A stretch of DNA of 13,903 bases from Minisyncoccota bacterium (GTDB taxonomy: Bacteria > Patescibacteriota > Minisyncoccia > UBA6257 > 2-01-FULL-56-20), in NCBI GenBank assembly GCA_031291905.1, contig JARLIC010000117.1, positions 1 through 13,903 on the forward strand, given 5' to 3'. The stretch's first letter is position 1. Every line of letters starts with the position of its first letter. The translations under genes and the position numbers were made by a program. Of this stretch, positions 1 to 8,265 are shown piece by piece. The notes under the pieces were generated by a model. It had not been told where the DNA came from. It did not search any database and saw nothing but the letters and a program-made list of their open reading frames with translations.

Positions 1-20
1 CGATCACCAATACAACCTTC

Positions 21-632
21 ATGTCACGAAAAGATCTTATTGCAGCCGTTGTCATCGGAACGGGCGTCGGCCTTCTGATCCAGCCGATCCTTGCGAACAA
101 CCTTCCGGCGAGCATCTCTTTGACGGTCGCGATGCGCCTTGGGATATTCGTGTTCTTCGTACTGTTCGCGCCCTTCGCGCTGTGGATCGCTTACCTGCTT
201 TCGAAGGCGTGGAAGAGCGTGTATCAGTTCGCGCAGTTTGCGGCCGTAGGGACCTTGAACAGCTTCATCGATGTAGGGGTCTTCAACCTGGAGACGTTCC
301 TTTACGGCTCGTCGCTGATAGGAAACGTGCTTTTTGCCGCGTTCAAAGCCGTCTCGTTCCTGTGCGCGACCACGAACAGTTTCGTATGGAACAAGAACTG
401 GACCTTCAACGATGCGGATGAGAAGGCGAACGGCGGTCAGGTGGCGGGGTTCTACACGATCGCCATCATAGGGTGGGTGGCGAATGTCGCGGTGGCAACG
501 CTCGTGAAAATGGCGGGTCCCGTGGGTTCGCACGTATGGGTGAACATCGTGTCCCCGCTCGGCGGCATCGCGGCGTCGTTCATCTGGAACTTCGTCGGGT
601 ACAAGTACTTCGTATTCAAGAAGAAGGCCTAG
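21..632 (+). CDS. GtrA-like multi-pass membrane protein
   Basis: A 203-residue, very hydrophobic protein with about six predicted membrane segments (near residues 6-24, 40-61, 72-93, 98-122, 140-163 and 174-196). The last four carry the GtrA/DPMS pattern: FAAVGTLNSFIDVGVFN, then NSFVWNKNWTF, and the C-terminal WNFVGYKYFVFKKK. Family members are thought to move or help move polyprenyl-linked sugars across the cytoplasmic membrane during cell-surface glycan synthesis, or to act with a glycosyltransferase. The two extra N-terminal segments make it longer than the minimal ~130-residue GtrA domain. The start is the first ATG and no good SD precedes it. Only 20 bases of upstream sequence are visible, so an operon partner such as a glycosyltransferase cannot be checked. 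The substrate is unknown. Family call fairly secure, exact role not. Confidence 0.8.
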   Translation: MSRKDLIAAVVIGTGVGLLIQPILANNLPASISLTVAMRLGIFVFFVLFAPFALWIAYLLSKAWKSVYQFAQFAAVGTLNSFIDVGVFNLETFLYGSSLIGNVLFAAFKAVSFLCATTNSFVWNKNWTFNDADEKANGGQVAGFYTIAIIGWVANVAVATLVKMAGPVGSHVWVNIVSPLGGIAASFIWNFVGYKYFVFKKKA

Positions 633-641
633 CGTGCCCAC

Positions 642-670
642 TTGCGTGTTTCACCCGTTTGTGCTAGTAT
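642..670 (+). promoter_or_regulatory. Sigma70-type promoter, extended -10
   Basis: TTGCGT at 642-647, a 17-base spacer, and TAGTAT at 665-670 preceded by TGC, giving an extended -10 (TGCTAGTAT). The predicted transcript starts near 677. It points at the short unit that ends in the terminator at 748-766, not directly at murB, which has its own promoter. Confidence 0.6.
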
Positions 671-676
671 ACCAGT

Positions 677-767
677 GAATGAGTGCGAGTATACCTTAGC
701 GATGATATCGATTAAGGCATATCCCACACGATTCTGTTTGGCTAAAGACCCCGCAAGGGGTTTTTAG
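677..767 (+). ncRNA. Candidate small RNA or leader transcript (~90 nt)
   Basis: A self-contained transcription unit: the promoter at 642-670, a hairpin at 694-717 (CCTTA pairs with TAAGG; inside it CGAT 700-703 pairs with ATCG 707-710), and an intrinsic terminator at 748-766. The hairpin would hide an ATG at 702 that opens a 21-codon ORF (MISIK...DPARGF). The stop codon of that ORF falls in the U-tract of the terminator, so the terminator would be translated. No SD precedes the ATG. It may be a non-coding RNA, a leader peptide or attenuator, or just the tail of the upstream operon. I do not recognise an RNA family. Confidence 0.35.
748..766 (+). terminator. Intrinsic terminator
   Basis: ACCCC (748-752), loop GCAA, GGGGT (757-761), followed by TTTTAGTTT. 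It is a short G/C stem with a U-tract, separating the gtrA-like region from the murB promoter. Confidence 0.75.
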
Positions 768-780
768 TTTCTTTGGGCAT

Positions 781-809
781 TTGGCGCCCGGGAATTATTA
801 CCCTATACT
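781..809 (+). promoter_or_regulatory. Promoter for murB
   Basis: TTGGCG at 781-786, a 17-base spacer, and TATACT at 804-809. The predicted start is near 816, giving a leader of about 155 nt before the chosen murB start at 972. That leader holds the long hairpin at 868-934. Confidence 0.6.
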
Positions 810-867
810 TATAGAGGAACGGCTGAAGAGCACTCGTTCAATACAAACAGAACCGGAGGTCACCACA

Positions 868-934
868 GCCGCTCCGCTCAGATCCCTGAACCGCCGCGCA
901 TCGGTATGCGCGTTCGGGTTTTGAGCGGAGCGGC
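868..934 (+). other. Long hairpin in the murB leader
   Basis: A 13-base perfect inverted repeat, GCCGCTCCGCTCA (868-880) and TGAGCGGAGCGGC (922-934). Nested inside it, CCC/GAA (884-890) pairs with TTCGGG (913-918), and CGCGCAT (895-901) pairs with ATGCGCG (906-912) around a CGGT tetraloop. An SD-like GGAGGT lies just upstream at 855-860 but is not followed by a start codon. No U-tract follows, so this is not a standard terminator. It could be a leader control element or a palindromic repeat. The ATG at 906 lies in the innermost stem. Confidence 0.7.
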
Positions 935-971
935 CCTGCGGCGCGGGCGGCGGGCAAGGCATATCCATATC

Positions 972-1970
972 ATGCGAACGAAACCGAAATTCAAAGAGCG
1001 CGTATCATTGGCGAAATACAGTCATTACAAGATCGGCGGCCCTGCCCGCTTTTTTTTTGAACCCAAGGACGAGCGTGAGACGGCATGGGCGGTAAAGGAG
1101 GCTAAAAAGCGAAAACTCGCCATCTTCATCCTTTCCGGTGGCACGAATCTTCTGATTTCCGACGAAGGGTTTGACGGGTTGGTGATCCATCCCGCAATGA
1201 GGTCCATCAAAGCAAAAATGAAAGACGGGACCGTCGAGGTCGGCGCCGGCGCCACCATGGCCGATCTCCTGAAGCTTTCCGCGGCAAAAGGGTTGTCGGG
1301 GCTCGAGTGGGCGGGCGGACTGCCGGGAACAGTGGGCGGCGCGGTGCGCGGCAACGCGGGATGCTTCGGCGGCGAAACGAAGGACGCGATCGTATCCGTG
1401 CGGAGCTTCAATATGGGGACGATGAAATTCGTGACGCGCACCGCGGCGCAGTGCGCGTTCCATTACCGCGACAGCATCTTCAAGCGGAACTCGCGGAAGA
1501 GGAACGGCGCGGAGATCGTCCTTTCGGCAACGTTCCGGCTCGCGCGCGGCGACAAACGCGCGATCGCGAAGGCGATCCGCGAGAAGATCGAATACCGTAG
1601 GAATGTCCATCCGCTCGATTATCCGAACATCGGCAGCACGTTCAAGAATGTTCCGCTGCACGCCGTCCATAAGAAGGGGAGTTCGCGCTATGCGCGCGCC
1701 GTGAAATCGGGAGTGATCATGTTCCGCGGGTCGCGATTCTCGGTCAAGACGGATCCGCTTCCGGTGATCTCGGCGGCAAAGCTTATCTCCGAGTCGGGCC
1801 TGCGTGGGGTGAGCATGGGAGGCGCGATGATCTCGCCGATGCACCCCAACTTCATCGTGAACGTGCTGAATGCGGGGTCGTACGACGTGGTGCGGCTCAT
1901 TATGCTTGCAAAAATCGAGGTCCGCAGAAAGTTCGGGGTGGACCTGGAAGAGGAGGTGCAGGTAATATAA
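972..1970 (+). CDS. murB: UDP-N-acetylenolpyruvoylglucosamine reductase (MurB)
   Basis: A 332-residue cytoplasmic flavoenzyme. It performs the NADPH-dependent reduction of UDP-GlcNAc-enolpyruvate to UDP-MurNAc, the second committed step of peptidoglycan precursor synthesis. FAD-domain motifs are visible: YKIGGPARFF (16-28), LSGGTNLLISDEGFDGLVI, and LEWAGGLPGTVGGAVRGNAG. Active-site positions are R166 in HYRDSIFK, the catalytic serine S222 in GSTFKN, and the C-terminal glutamate E328 in LEEEV. Between GSTFKN and AAKLISESGLRG sits an insertion of roughly 40-45 residues not present in typical type II MurB. The open frame runs upstream to an ATG at 906, but that codon lies inside a hairpin and the extra residues are Arg-rich and not MurB-like, so I chose 972. 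No strong SD precedes either start. Confidence 0.93.
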   Translation: MRTKPKFKERVSLAKYSHYKIGGPARFFFEPKDERETAWAVKEAKKRKLAIFILSGGTNLLISDEGFDGLVIHPAMRSIKAKMKDGTVEVGAGATMADLLKLSAAKGLSGLEWAGGLPGTVGGAVRGNAGCFGGETKDAIVSVRSFNMGTMKFVTRTAAQCAFHYRDSIFKRNSRKRNGAEIVLSATFRLARGDKRAIAKAIREKIEYRRNVHPLDYPNIGSTFKNVPLHAVHKKGSSRYARAVKSGVIMFRGSRFSVKTDPLPVISAAKLISESGLRGVSMGGAMISPMHPNFIVNVLNAGSYDVVRLIMLAKIEVRRKFGVDLEEEVQVI

Positions 1971-1977
1971 CGGCGCG

Positions 1978-2007
1978 CTGGCGGTAATAATGAATAGGCT
2001 TTAAAAT
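1978..2007 (+). promoter_or_regulatory. Probable promoter for hpf, near-leaderless
   Basis: TAAAAT at 2002-2007 with a weak CTGGCG at 1978-1983 (18-base spacer). The predicted transcript start (about 2013-2014) coincides with the ATG at 2014, and no SD is present. Read-through from murB is an alternative. Confidence 0.4.
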
Positions 2008-2013
2008 GGATAT

Positions 2014-2355
2014 ATGAACATCATCATCAAGAAGTCGTCGGTAGTGACGCCGGCGCTCGAGGAGTACATCAACAAGAAATTTGCGCCGCTCGAAAAGCTC
2101 ATGGAGGGGTTCGAGGTGAAGGGTGACATCACGCTTCGGTTCGAGATCGCGCGCATATCGAACCATCACAACAAAGGAGAGGATATCTTCGGCGCATCTG
2201 CCGCAATCGCGTTGCCTCGTCAAGGGGTGCGCGGGGAGGCATCCGAACCGGATGCGCGGATCGCCATCGACCGCGTGCGCGACATGCTTCGCGAGGAGAT
2301 CGAGAAGTACAAGGCGAAACATTTCGACAATTATCGGAGCGGGAAGGAGCGATGA
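2014..2355 (+). CDS. hpf: Ribosome hibernation-promoting factor, short form (HPF/RaiA family)
   Basis: A 113-residue protein with the single HPF/YfiA alpha-beta domain. It starts MNIIIKKSSVVTPALEEYINKK, with a beta-strand pattern in the middle and the closing helix DARIAIDRVRDMLREEIEKYK typical of the family. Such proteins bind the 30S decoding region and shut down translation in stationary phase or starvation. It lacks the C-terminal dimerisation domain of long HPF, so it should act like short HPF/YfiA. It lies 43 bases after murB, and its stop overlaps the next start (ATGA at 2352-2355), so it is probably co-translated with the HD gene. The start is the first ATG, without an SD; a -10 element ends six bases upstream. 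Family call good; which of the Hpf or YfiA activities it has cannot be told. Confidence 0.85.
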   Translation: MNIIIKKSSVVTPALEEYINKKFAPLEKLMEGFEVKGDITLRFEIARISNHHNKGEDIFGASAAIALPRQGVRGEASEPDARIAIDRVRDMLREEIEKYKAKHFDNYRSGKER

Positions 2356-3017
2356 GGTCCGTGCGCGACATCTATCGCGACTACAAAATAATGCCGTCGT
2401 TGGCCGAGCATCAGTTCCGCGTGGCCGGAGTGGCGTGTGCGATCATGGAAGCCTTTGACGCCGCCGGAAATGCGGCGTCTTTTCATAAGGACGAGGTCGT
2501 CTCCGCGTGCCTTTTGCACGATATGGGGAATATCCTGAAATTCGATCTTCCCTCGTTGCCGGAATTCCTCGCGCCGGAGGGTTTGGCGTATTGGGAGGCG
2601 GTAAAAACGGAATTCGCAATGAAATACGGGTCGGACGAGCATGCGGCAACGCTCGCGATAGCCGGGGAGATAGGCGTTTCACCGCGTACGATGGCGTATA
2701 TCGATGCGGTGGGGTTTCCGAATGCCGCAAAAACGGCGCAGGGCGCATCGCTCGAGGAGAAGCTGTGTTGTTATGCCGATCAGCGGGTCACGCCGTACGG
2801 CGTGACGTCGATCGAGGGGCGCTTCAAGGAAGCGGCGCGCCGTTACGCGGGCCGTTCGCACCGCATCAACGATGCCGGGTATGCCGAACGCCAACTCGCC
2901 GCACTCATGGAGATGGAACGGCAGATCTTTTTGCGCGCGGCGGTCGCGCCGGATGCGATCACGGACGCGGCGTGCGAAAAATACTTTCCGTCGCTCGAGC
3001 GGTTCATGCTTGTGTAA
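2352..3017 (+). CDS. HD-domain phosphohydrolase, unknown substrate
   Basis: A 221-residue protein with the metal-binding HD pattern: H20 in LAEHQFRVAG, H56-D57 in CLLHDMGN, and D143 in CYADQRVTPYGVTSIEGR. This is the arrangement of small HD hydrolases that cleave phosphoester bonds in nucleotides or other phosphorylated small molecules. The N-terminus (YKIMPSLAEHQFRVAGVA) resembles the group that carries the first histidine right after a short helix. An excellent SD (GGAAGGAG, 2341-2348) precedes the ATG, which overlaps the hpf stop by ATGA. The pairing with a hibernation factor hints at a stress or nucleotide-pool role, but that is inference only. The substrate is not predictable from sequence. 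Confidence 0.8.
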   Translation: MRSVRDIYRDYKIMPSLAEHQFRVAGVACAIMEAFDAAGNAASFHKDEVVSACLLHDMGNILKFDLPSLPEFLAPEGLAYWEAVKTEFAMKYGSDEHAATLAIAGEIGVSPRTMAYIDAVGFPNAAKTAQGASLEEKLCCYADQRVTPYGVTSIEGRFKEAARRYAGRSHRINDAGYAERQLAALMEMERQIFLRAAVAPDAITDAACEKYFPSLERFMLV

Positions 3018-3021
3018 AAAG

Positions 3022-3030
3022 TTATCCACA
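3022..3030 (+). promoter_or_regulatory. Perfect DnaA-box 9-mer
   Basis: TTATCCACA, the consensus DnaA-box sequence, lies five bases after the HD gene stop and just upstream of the promoter at 3036-3066. I saw only this one copy nearby, so it does not look like an origin. It could be a DnaA-controlled promoter site or chance. Confidence 0.4.
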
Positions 3031-3035
3031 GTTTT

Positions 3036-3066
3036 TTGAAAAAGCGAAAAATCAATCTGCTATACT
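3036..3066 (+). promoter_or_regulatory. Promoter for the small basic protein
   Basis: TATACT at 3061-3066 preceded by TGC (extended -10), with TTGAAA at 3036-3041. The spacer is 19 bases, longer than ideal, which an extended -10 can tolerate. The predicted start is near 3073, leaving about a 100-nt leader. Confidence 0.5.
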
Positions 3067-3091
3067 GAAAGTAAGTTAAATTTTGCCTTGG

Positions 3092-3147
3092 ACCGGTCGA
3101 GCGTGTCGATCGGTTTGGGAAAAATTGGAGCGGTCGCAACCCAATTA
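3092..3147 (+). other. Two-hairpin leader of the small basic protein
   Basis: Hairpin 1: ACCGGTCGA (3092-3100) pairs with TCGATCGGT (3106-3114), with one G-U pair. Hairpin 2: AATTGG (3124-3129) pairs with CCAATT (3142-3147) around an inner GCG/CGC. Both lie in the predicted 5' leader, which then becomes AT-rich before the ATG at 3173. It may stabilise or regulate the mRNA. Confidence 0.45.
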
Positions 3148-3172
3148 AAATAAATAATCATTCAACACTACT

Positions 3173-3259
3173 ATGGCAGCAAAAAAGAAAGCAAAGAAAG
3201 TAGCGAAGAAGGCGGCGCCGAAGAAGAAAGCGAAGAAGGCGACCAAGAAGCGCAAATAG
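3173..3259 (+). CDS. Tiny Lys/Ala-rich basic protein (28 residues)
   Basis: A 28-codon ORF made almost entirely of Lys and Ala in KKA-type repeats (starts MAAKKKAKKVAKK, ends KKRK), with a single Pro and no acidic residue. It has its own promoter and a strong terminator 8-44 bases past the stop, which makes a real gene more likely than chance. Very basic short proteins of this type recall the C-terminal tails of bacterial histone H1-like proteins; DNA or RNA binding (nucleoid or ribosome associated) is plausible but inferred. No SD is seen upstream. Because of its length and low complexity, most gene callers would miss it. Confidence 0.6.
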   Translation: MAAKKKAKKVAKKAAPKKKAKKATKKRK

Positions 3260-3266
3260 TTTTTGC

Positions 3267-3303
3267 AAAAAGACCCGCACTCGAAAGGATGCGGGTTTTT
3301 TTG
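3267..3303 (+). terminator. Strong intrinsic terminator
   Basis: ACCCGCA (3273-3279) and TGCGGGT (3290-3296) form a 7-bp stem followed by a T7 run; an A-tract upstream makes it potentially bidirectional. It separates the small basic gene from secA. Confidence 0.85.
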
Positions 3304-3352
3304 TTGCGGCGTACCCGCGACCCGTTCCATGGAATTCCCCTTAAAAATGCAG

Positions 3353-3358
3353 TACAAT
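3353..3358 (+). promoter_or_regulatory. -10 element for secA, near-leaderless
   Basis: TACAAT lies eight bases before the chosen secA ATG at 3367, and no convincing -35 is visible. The predicted start falls at about 3365, so the mRNA would carry almost no leader; no SD is present. Confidence 0.45.
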
Positions 3359-3366
3359 GGGTCGTA

Positions 3367-6024
<2,658 letters not shown>

Positions 6025-6030
6025 GTACGA

Positions 6031-6059
6031 TTGCAATCTTTGCATCGGAGTGGTAAAAG
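6031..6059 (+). promoter_or_regulatory. Promoter for the dNTPase-like HD gene
   Basis: TTGCAA at 6031-6036, a 17-base spacer, and TAAAAG at 6054-6059 preceded by TGG (extended -10). The predicted start near 6066 leaves a 29-nt leader containing the SD of the next gene. Confidence 0.55.
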
Positions 6060-6094
6060 TTAATAAGTTTCAGCTCTTTGAAAGGAGCAATCGG

Positions 6095-7234
6095 ATGTAT
6101 GAAGACGCGCTCTACGGGGAATTCGAATTGCCCGGAATGGTGAAGGTCCTGACGAAGACTCCGGAATTCCTCCGGCTGAACTGCATATCGATGGACACGC
6201 TTCCGGCCCGGATCGTTCCTTATGGCGTTGCAAGCCGGTATGAGCACGGTCTCGGAGTGCTGCGGCTCATGCTCGACGTCATCGACAACAACCGGGATAC
6301 GCTCAGCGCCTCCCAAGCGAACCTGCTCATTGCGGCCGCGCCGGTGCACGATATGGGCAATCCCGCCCTTTCCCACCTCGTCGAACCGTTCCTCTGGCAG
6401 ATGAAGAGGAAGAACGGCGAGTCTTTGCTCGAGGACGTGCTTTCCGGTTCGGCATCGGCCGAAGCCATGGAGTTGTTCGGCGTCCCGGCGGCAGAAGTGG
6501 TCTCTATCGTGACGGGGACCATGAAGCCGTTCTCGGATGTCCTTCACGGCAGCATGGACGTCGATAATCTCGACAATGTGCTGCGCTATCAATTCGTCTC
6601 GAACGGCGCGAGGACGTTCGATCCCCGGCGCATTGCGGGATCGTATCGTTTCCGGAATGGTCGCTGGGAACTGTCGCTCGATTGTCTTGAGGAAGTAAGA
6701 AAATGGCAAGCGGCGCGCCGGGAGGTCTACGGGGCCATTTATGGCGATCCGCATGTGGCGCTCGCCTCAATGGCATACCGTGCGGTCGAACTGGTCTTCC
6801 AGGACGATGCGCTTCCCGACGAATTCTTCCGTTTTACGGACGACGAGGCGTTCGAATTCCTTTCCCTCAACGACGATGCGAGGCCCCTCATCGAGGATCT
6901 TCGCGCCGGACGTTGCTACGAAGAGGTCGCGAGCGTCGAAACCGTCGCACCGAAGAACGGTCTGCGGTATTTTGCCGATCACGAATGGAACGCGCGCGGT
7001 ATGGTCGCGGAATACGTCGCAAGGCGGTCGGGAATTCCCTCGTCGGCGGTCTGCGCGTATTGCGGAAAAGGCAGGGATACAAGAAGGATAGATATCCCTT
7101 TCGTGGACGCGCACGGCGGGGAATACCGGGATGATGCGCCTGCGGAACCCATCTATCGCCTCAAGATATTCGTACATCCCGAACATGCCGACGACCGGAT
7201 CGTCCGGGAATATGCATACTCGCTGACCGCGTGA
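6095..7234 (+). CDS. SAMHD1/dGTPase-like HD-domain phosphohydrolase
   Basis: A 379-residue protein with the dGTPase/SAMHD1-type HD layout: R48-x-x-H51 in ASRYEHGLGV, H85-D86 in APVHDMGNPALSH, and D157 in MDVDNLDNVLR. In this family the motif set H...HD...D binds a metal and hydrolyses dNTPs to deoxynucleoside and triphosphate, or related phosphoesters. The N-terminal stretch (FLRLNCISMDTLP) also follows the family pattern. The C-terminal third is less familiar and holds a CAYC pair and a basic GKGRDTRR run, perhaps a metal or nucleic-acid site. The start at 6095 is set by a strong SD (GAAAGGAG) seven bases upstream; a GTG at 6050 overlaps the -10 region and is rejected. It is monocistronic between its own promoter and a terminator. 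Triphosphohydrolase activity is inferred, not shown. Confidence 0.78.
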   Translation: MYEDALYGEFELPGMVKVLTKTPEFLRLNCISMDTLPARIVPYGVASRYEHGLGVLRLMLDVIDNNRDTLSASQANLLIAAAPVHDMGNPALSHLVEPFLWQMKRKNGESLLEDVLSGSASAEAMELFGVPAAEVVSIVTGTMKPFSDVLHGSMDVDNLDNVLRYQFVSNGARTFDPRRIAGSYRFRNGRWELSLDCLEEVRKWQAARREVYGAIYGDPHVALASMAYRAVELVFQDDALPDEFFRFTDDEAFEFLSLNDDARPLIEDLRAGRCYEEVASVETVAPKNGLRYFADHEWNARGMVAEYVARRSGIPSSAVCAYCGKGRDTRRIDIPFVDAHGGEYRDDAPAEPIYRLKIFVHPEHADDRIVREYAYSLTA

Positions 7235-7245
7235 TCCGGTCGGCT

Positions 7246-7271
7246 GCCCCGTTTTGGAACGGGGCTTTTTT
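7246..7271 (+). terminator. Intrinsic terminator
   Basis: GCCCCGTT (7246-7253), loop TTGG, AACGGGGC (7258-7265), then six T. It ends the HD gene; the next promoter is overlaid on it. Confidence 0.9.
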
Positions 7272-7281
7272 GTGGTACCAT
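7254..7281 (+). promoter_or_regulatory. Promoter overlapping the terminator
   Basis: An extended -10, TGGTACCAT (7273-7281), with TTGGAA (7254-7259) in the terminator loop as a possible -35 (16-base spacer). The predicted start is at about 7288-7289, exactly at the ATG chosen for the next gene, so the transcript would be leaderless. Transcription of this gene would be physically linked to the terminator sequence. Confidence 0.5.
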
Positions 7282-7288
7282 GGTCTTC

Positions 7289-7612
7289 ATGACCATAGAC
7301 GAATTCAAAAATGCGGACCTGCGGGTGGGGGAGATCGTGGCGGCGGAGCCCGTGGAGGGGTCCGAAAAACTTCTGAAATTGAAGATCGACCTTGGCGAAG
7401 AGGAGGCGCGGCAGATCCTTTCGGGCATCGCGAAGCATTATGCACCGGAGGACCTTGTCGGCAAAAAGGTCGTGATCATCGCGAATCTCGAGCCGCGCAT
7501 GCTGATGGGGCACGAGAGCAGGGGAATGCTGCTTGCGGCGCACGCGGGCGACGAGGCGCCGGTGCTGCTTCTGCCGGATGCGGACGTTCCTGCGGGCGCA
7601 AAAATTTCCTGA
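7289..7612 (+). CDS. Stand-alone tRNA-binding-domain protein (Trbp111/CsaA/MetG C-terminal type)
   Basis: A 107-residue OB-fold protein matching the tRNA-binding domain found at the C-terminus of bacterial MetRS and in free proteins such as Trbp111 and CsaA. Motifs seen are DLRVGEIVAAEPVEGSEKLLKLKIDLGEE, RQILSGIAKHYAPEDLVGKKV, NLEPRMLMGHESRGMLLA, and the closing LLLPDADVPAGAKIS. It would bind structured tRNA as a dimer, either as a helper for an aminoacyl-tRNA synthetase or as a chaperone-like factor. An alternative ATG three codons earlier (7280) lies inside the -10 element, so 7289 is preferred. The FKBP gene starts only eight bases after the stop, suggesting co-transcription with a folding enzyme; that fits a CsaA-like role but is weak evidence. 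Confidence 0.87.
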   Translation: MTIDEFKNADLRVGEIVAAEPVEGSEKLLKLKIDLGEEEARQILSGIAKHYAPEDLVGKKVVIIANLEPRMLMGHESRGMLLAAHAGDEAPVLLLPDADVPAGAKIS

Positions 7613-7620
7613 TATAAAAA

Positions 7621-8145
7621 ATGAAACAAGGTATTTTGATAGTCATATTCGTAGTGCTCGGTGCGGTCATTATCGGTGCGGGAGCGTGGTATGTAAATTC
7701 GGGATATCTCACGGGCGGCACCGGCGCGTCCGATGCGCAGTCATCCGCTTCAACTTCAACATCAACAAATTCTTCAACAACACAACCTATGAGCGATCTT
7801 AAAATAGTGGACACGACGGTGGGGACGGGTGCGGTCGCGGAGAACGGCGACGTCGTTACGGTGAACTATGTGGGCACGCTTGACGACGGCACCAAGTTCG
7901 ACAGTTCGTTCGACCGGAACCAGCCGTTCAGCTTCACACTCGGCAAACAGGGCCCCGGCGGCGTCATCCAGGGCTGGAACCTCGGCGTGCTCGGTATGAA
8001 AGTAGGCGGTACGCGCGAGTTGACCATCCCTTCGGACCTCGGCTACGGGGCGGGAGGTTATCCGCCGGTCATCCCGGGGAACGCCACACTGCACTTCACC
8101 ATTACATTGCTTTCGGTTGCCTCCGGCACGTCCGCGGGACAATAA
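7621..8145 (+). CDS. Membrane-anchored FKBP-type peptidyl-prolyl isomerase
   Basis: 174 residues. An N-terminal signal anchor (MKQGILIVIFVVLGAVIIGAGAWYV, about residues 4-25) is followed by a Ser/Thr-rich linker (about 36-56) and one FKBP domain (about 58-168). Active-site positions match FKBP12: Y83 and D94 in VNYVGTLDDGTKFDSS, V115-I116 and W119 in VIQGW, and Y142 in GYG. It would catalyse cis-trans proline isomerisation and help fold secreted proteins on the outer face of the cytoplasmic membrane, complementing SecA. There is no charged-triad or Cys lipobox, so it is an uncleaved anchor or has a non-lipid signal peptide. It begins eight bases after the tRNA-binding gene; no SD is seen. A weak hairpin (8151-8161) follows the stop. 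Confidence 0.92.
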   Translation: MKQGILIVIFVVLGAVIIGAGAWYVNSGYLTGGTGASDAQSSASTSTSTNSSTTQPMSDLKIVDTTVGTGAVAENGDVVTVNYVGTLDDGTKFDSSFDRNQPFSFTLGKQGPGGVIQGWNLGVLGMKVGGTRELTIPSDLGYGAGGYPPVIPGNATLHFTITLLSVASGTSAGQ

Positions 8146-8228
8146 ATAGGCCGCGCAGCGGGTTGTTTTTGTCAACAACTTCTTTATCTTTTCTTCATGA
8201 AAAGTTAATGATTTTTTAATGGTTGTTT

Positions 8229-8265
8229 GGTTATAGTTCGGGAAAGGCCCAAAAAAACTATAACC
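8229..8265 (+). promoter_or_regulatory. Inverted repeat abutting the response-regulator start
   Basis: GGTTATAGTT (8229-8238) and AACTATAACC (8256-8265) are perfect 10-bp inverted arms separated by 17 bases, and the second arm ends directly at the ATG. The left arm contains a -10-like TATAGT. It could be an operator (possibly autoregulatory), or an RNA hairpin that masks the start codon. Confidence 0.5.

Noticed and set aside
868..934. tRNA-like gene in the murB leader
   Set aside because: The 13-bp continuous stem and nested single hairpin do not fit a cloverleaf; no anticodon arm or T-loop in the right place.
906..971. Upstream ATG extending murB by 22 codons
   Set aside because: The codon is inside a stable hairpin, the added residues are Arg-rich and unlike MurB, and the normal family N-terminus begins near the ATG at 972.
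3010..3070. Possible replication origin around the DnaA box
   Set aside because: Only one box was seen, with no cluster and no dnaA, dnaN or unwinding-element pattern nearby.
6050..6094. GTG start extending the second HD protein by 15 codons
   Set aside because: It overlaps the -10 region of a good promoter, whereas the ATG at 6095 has a strong SD at ideal spacing.
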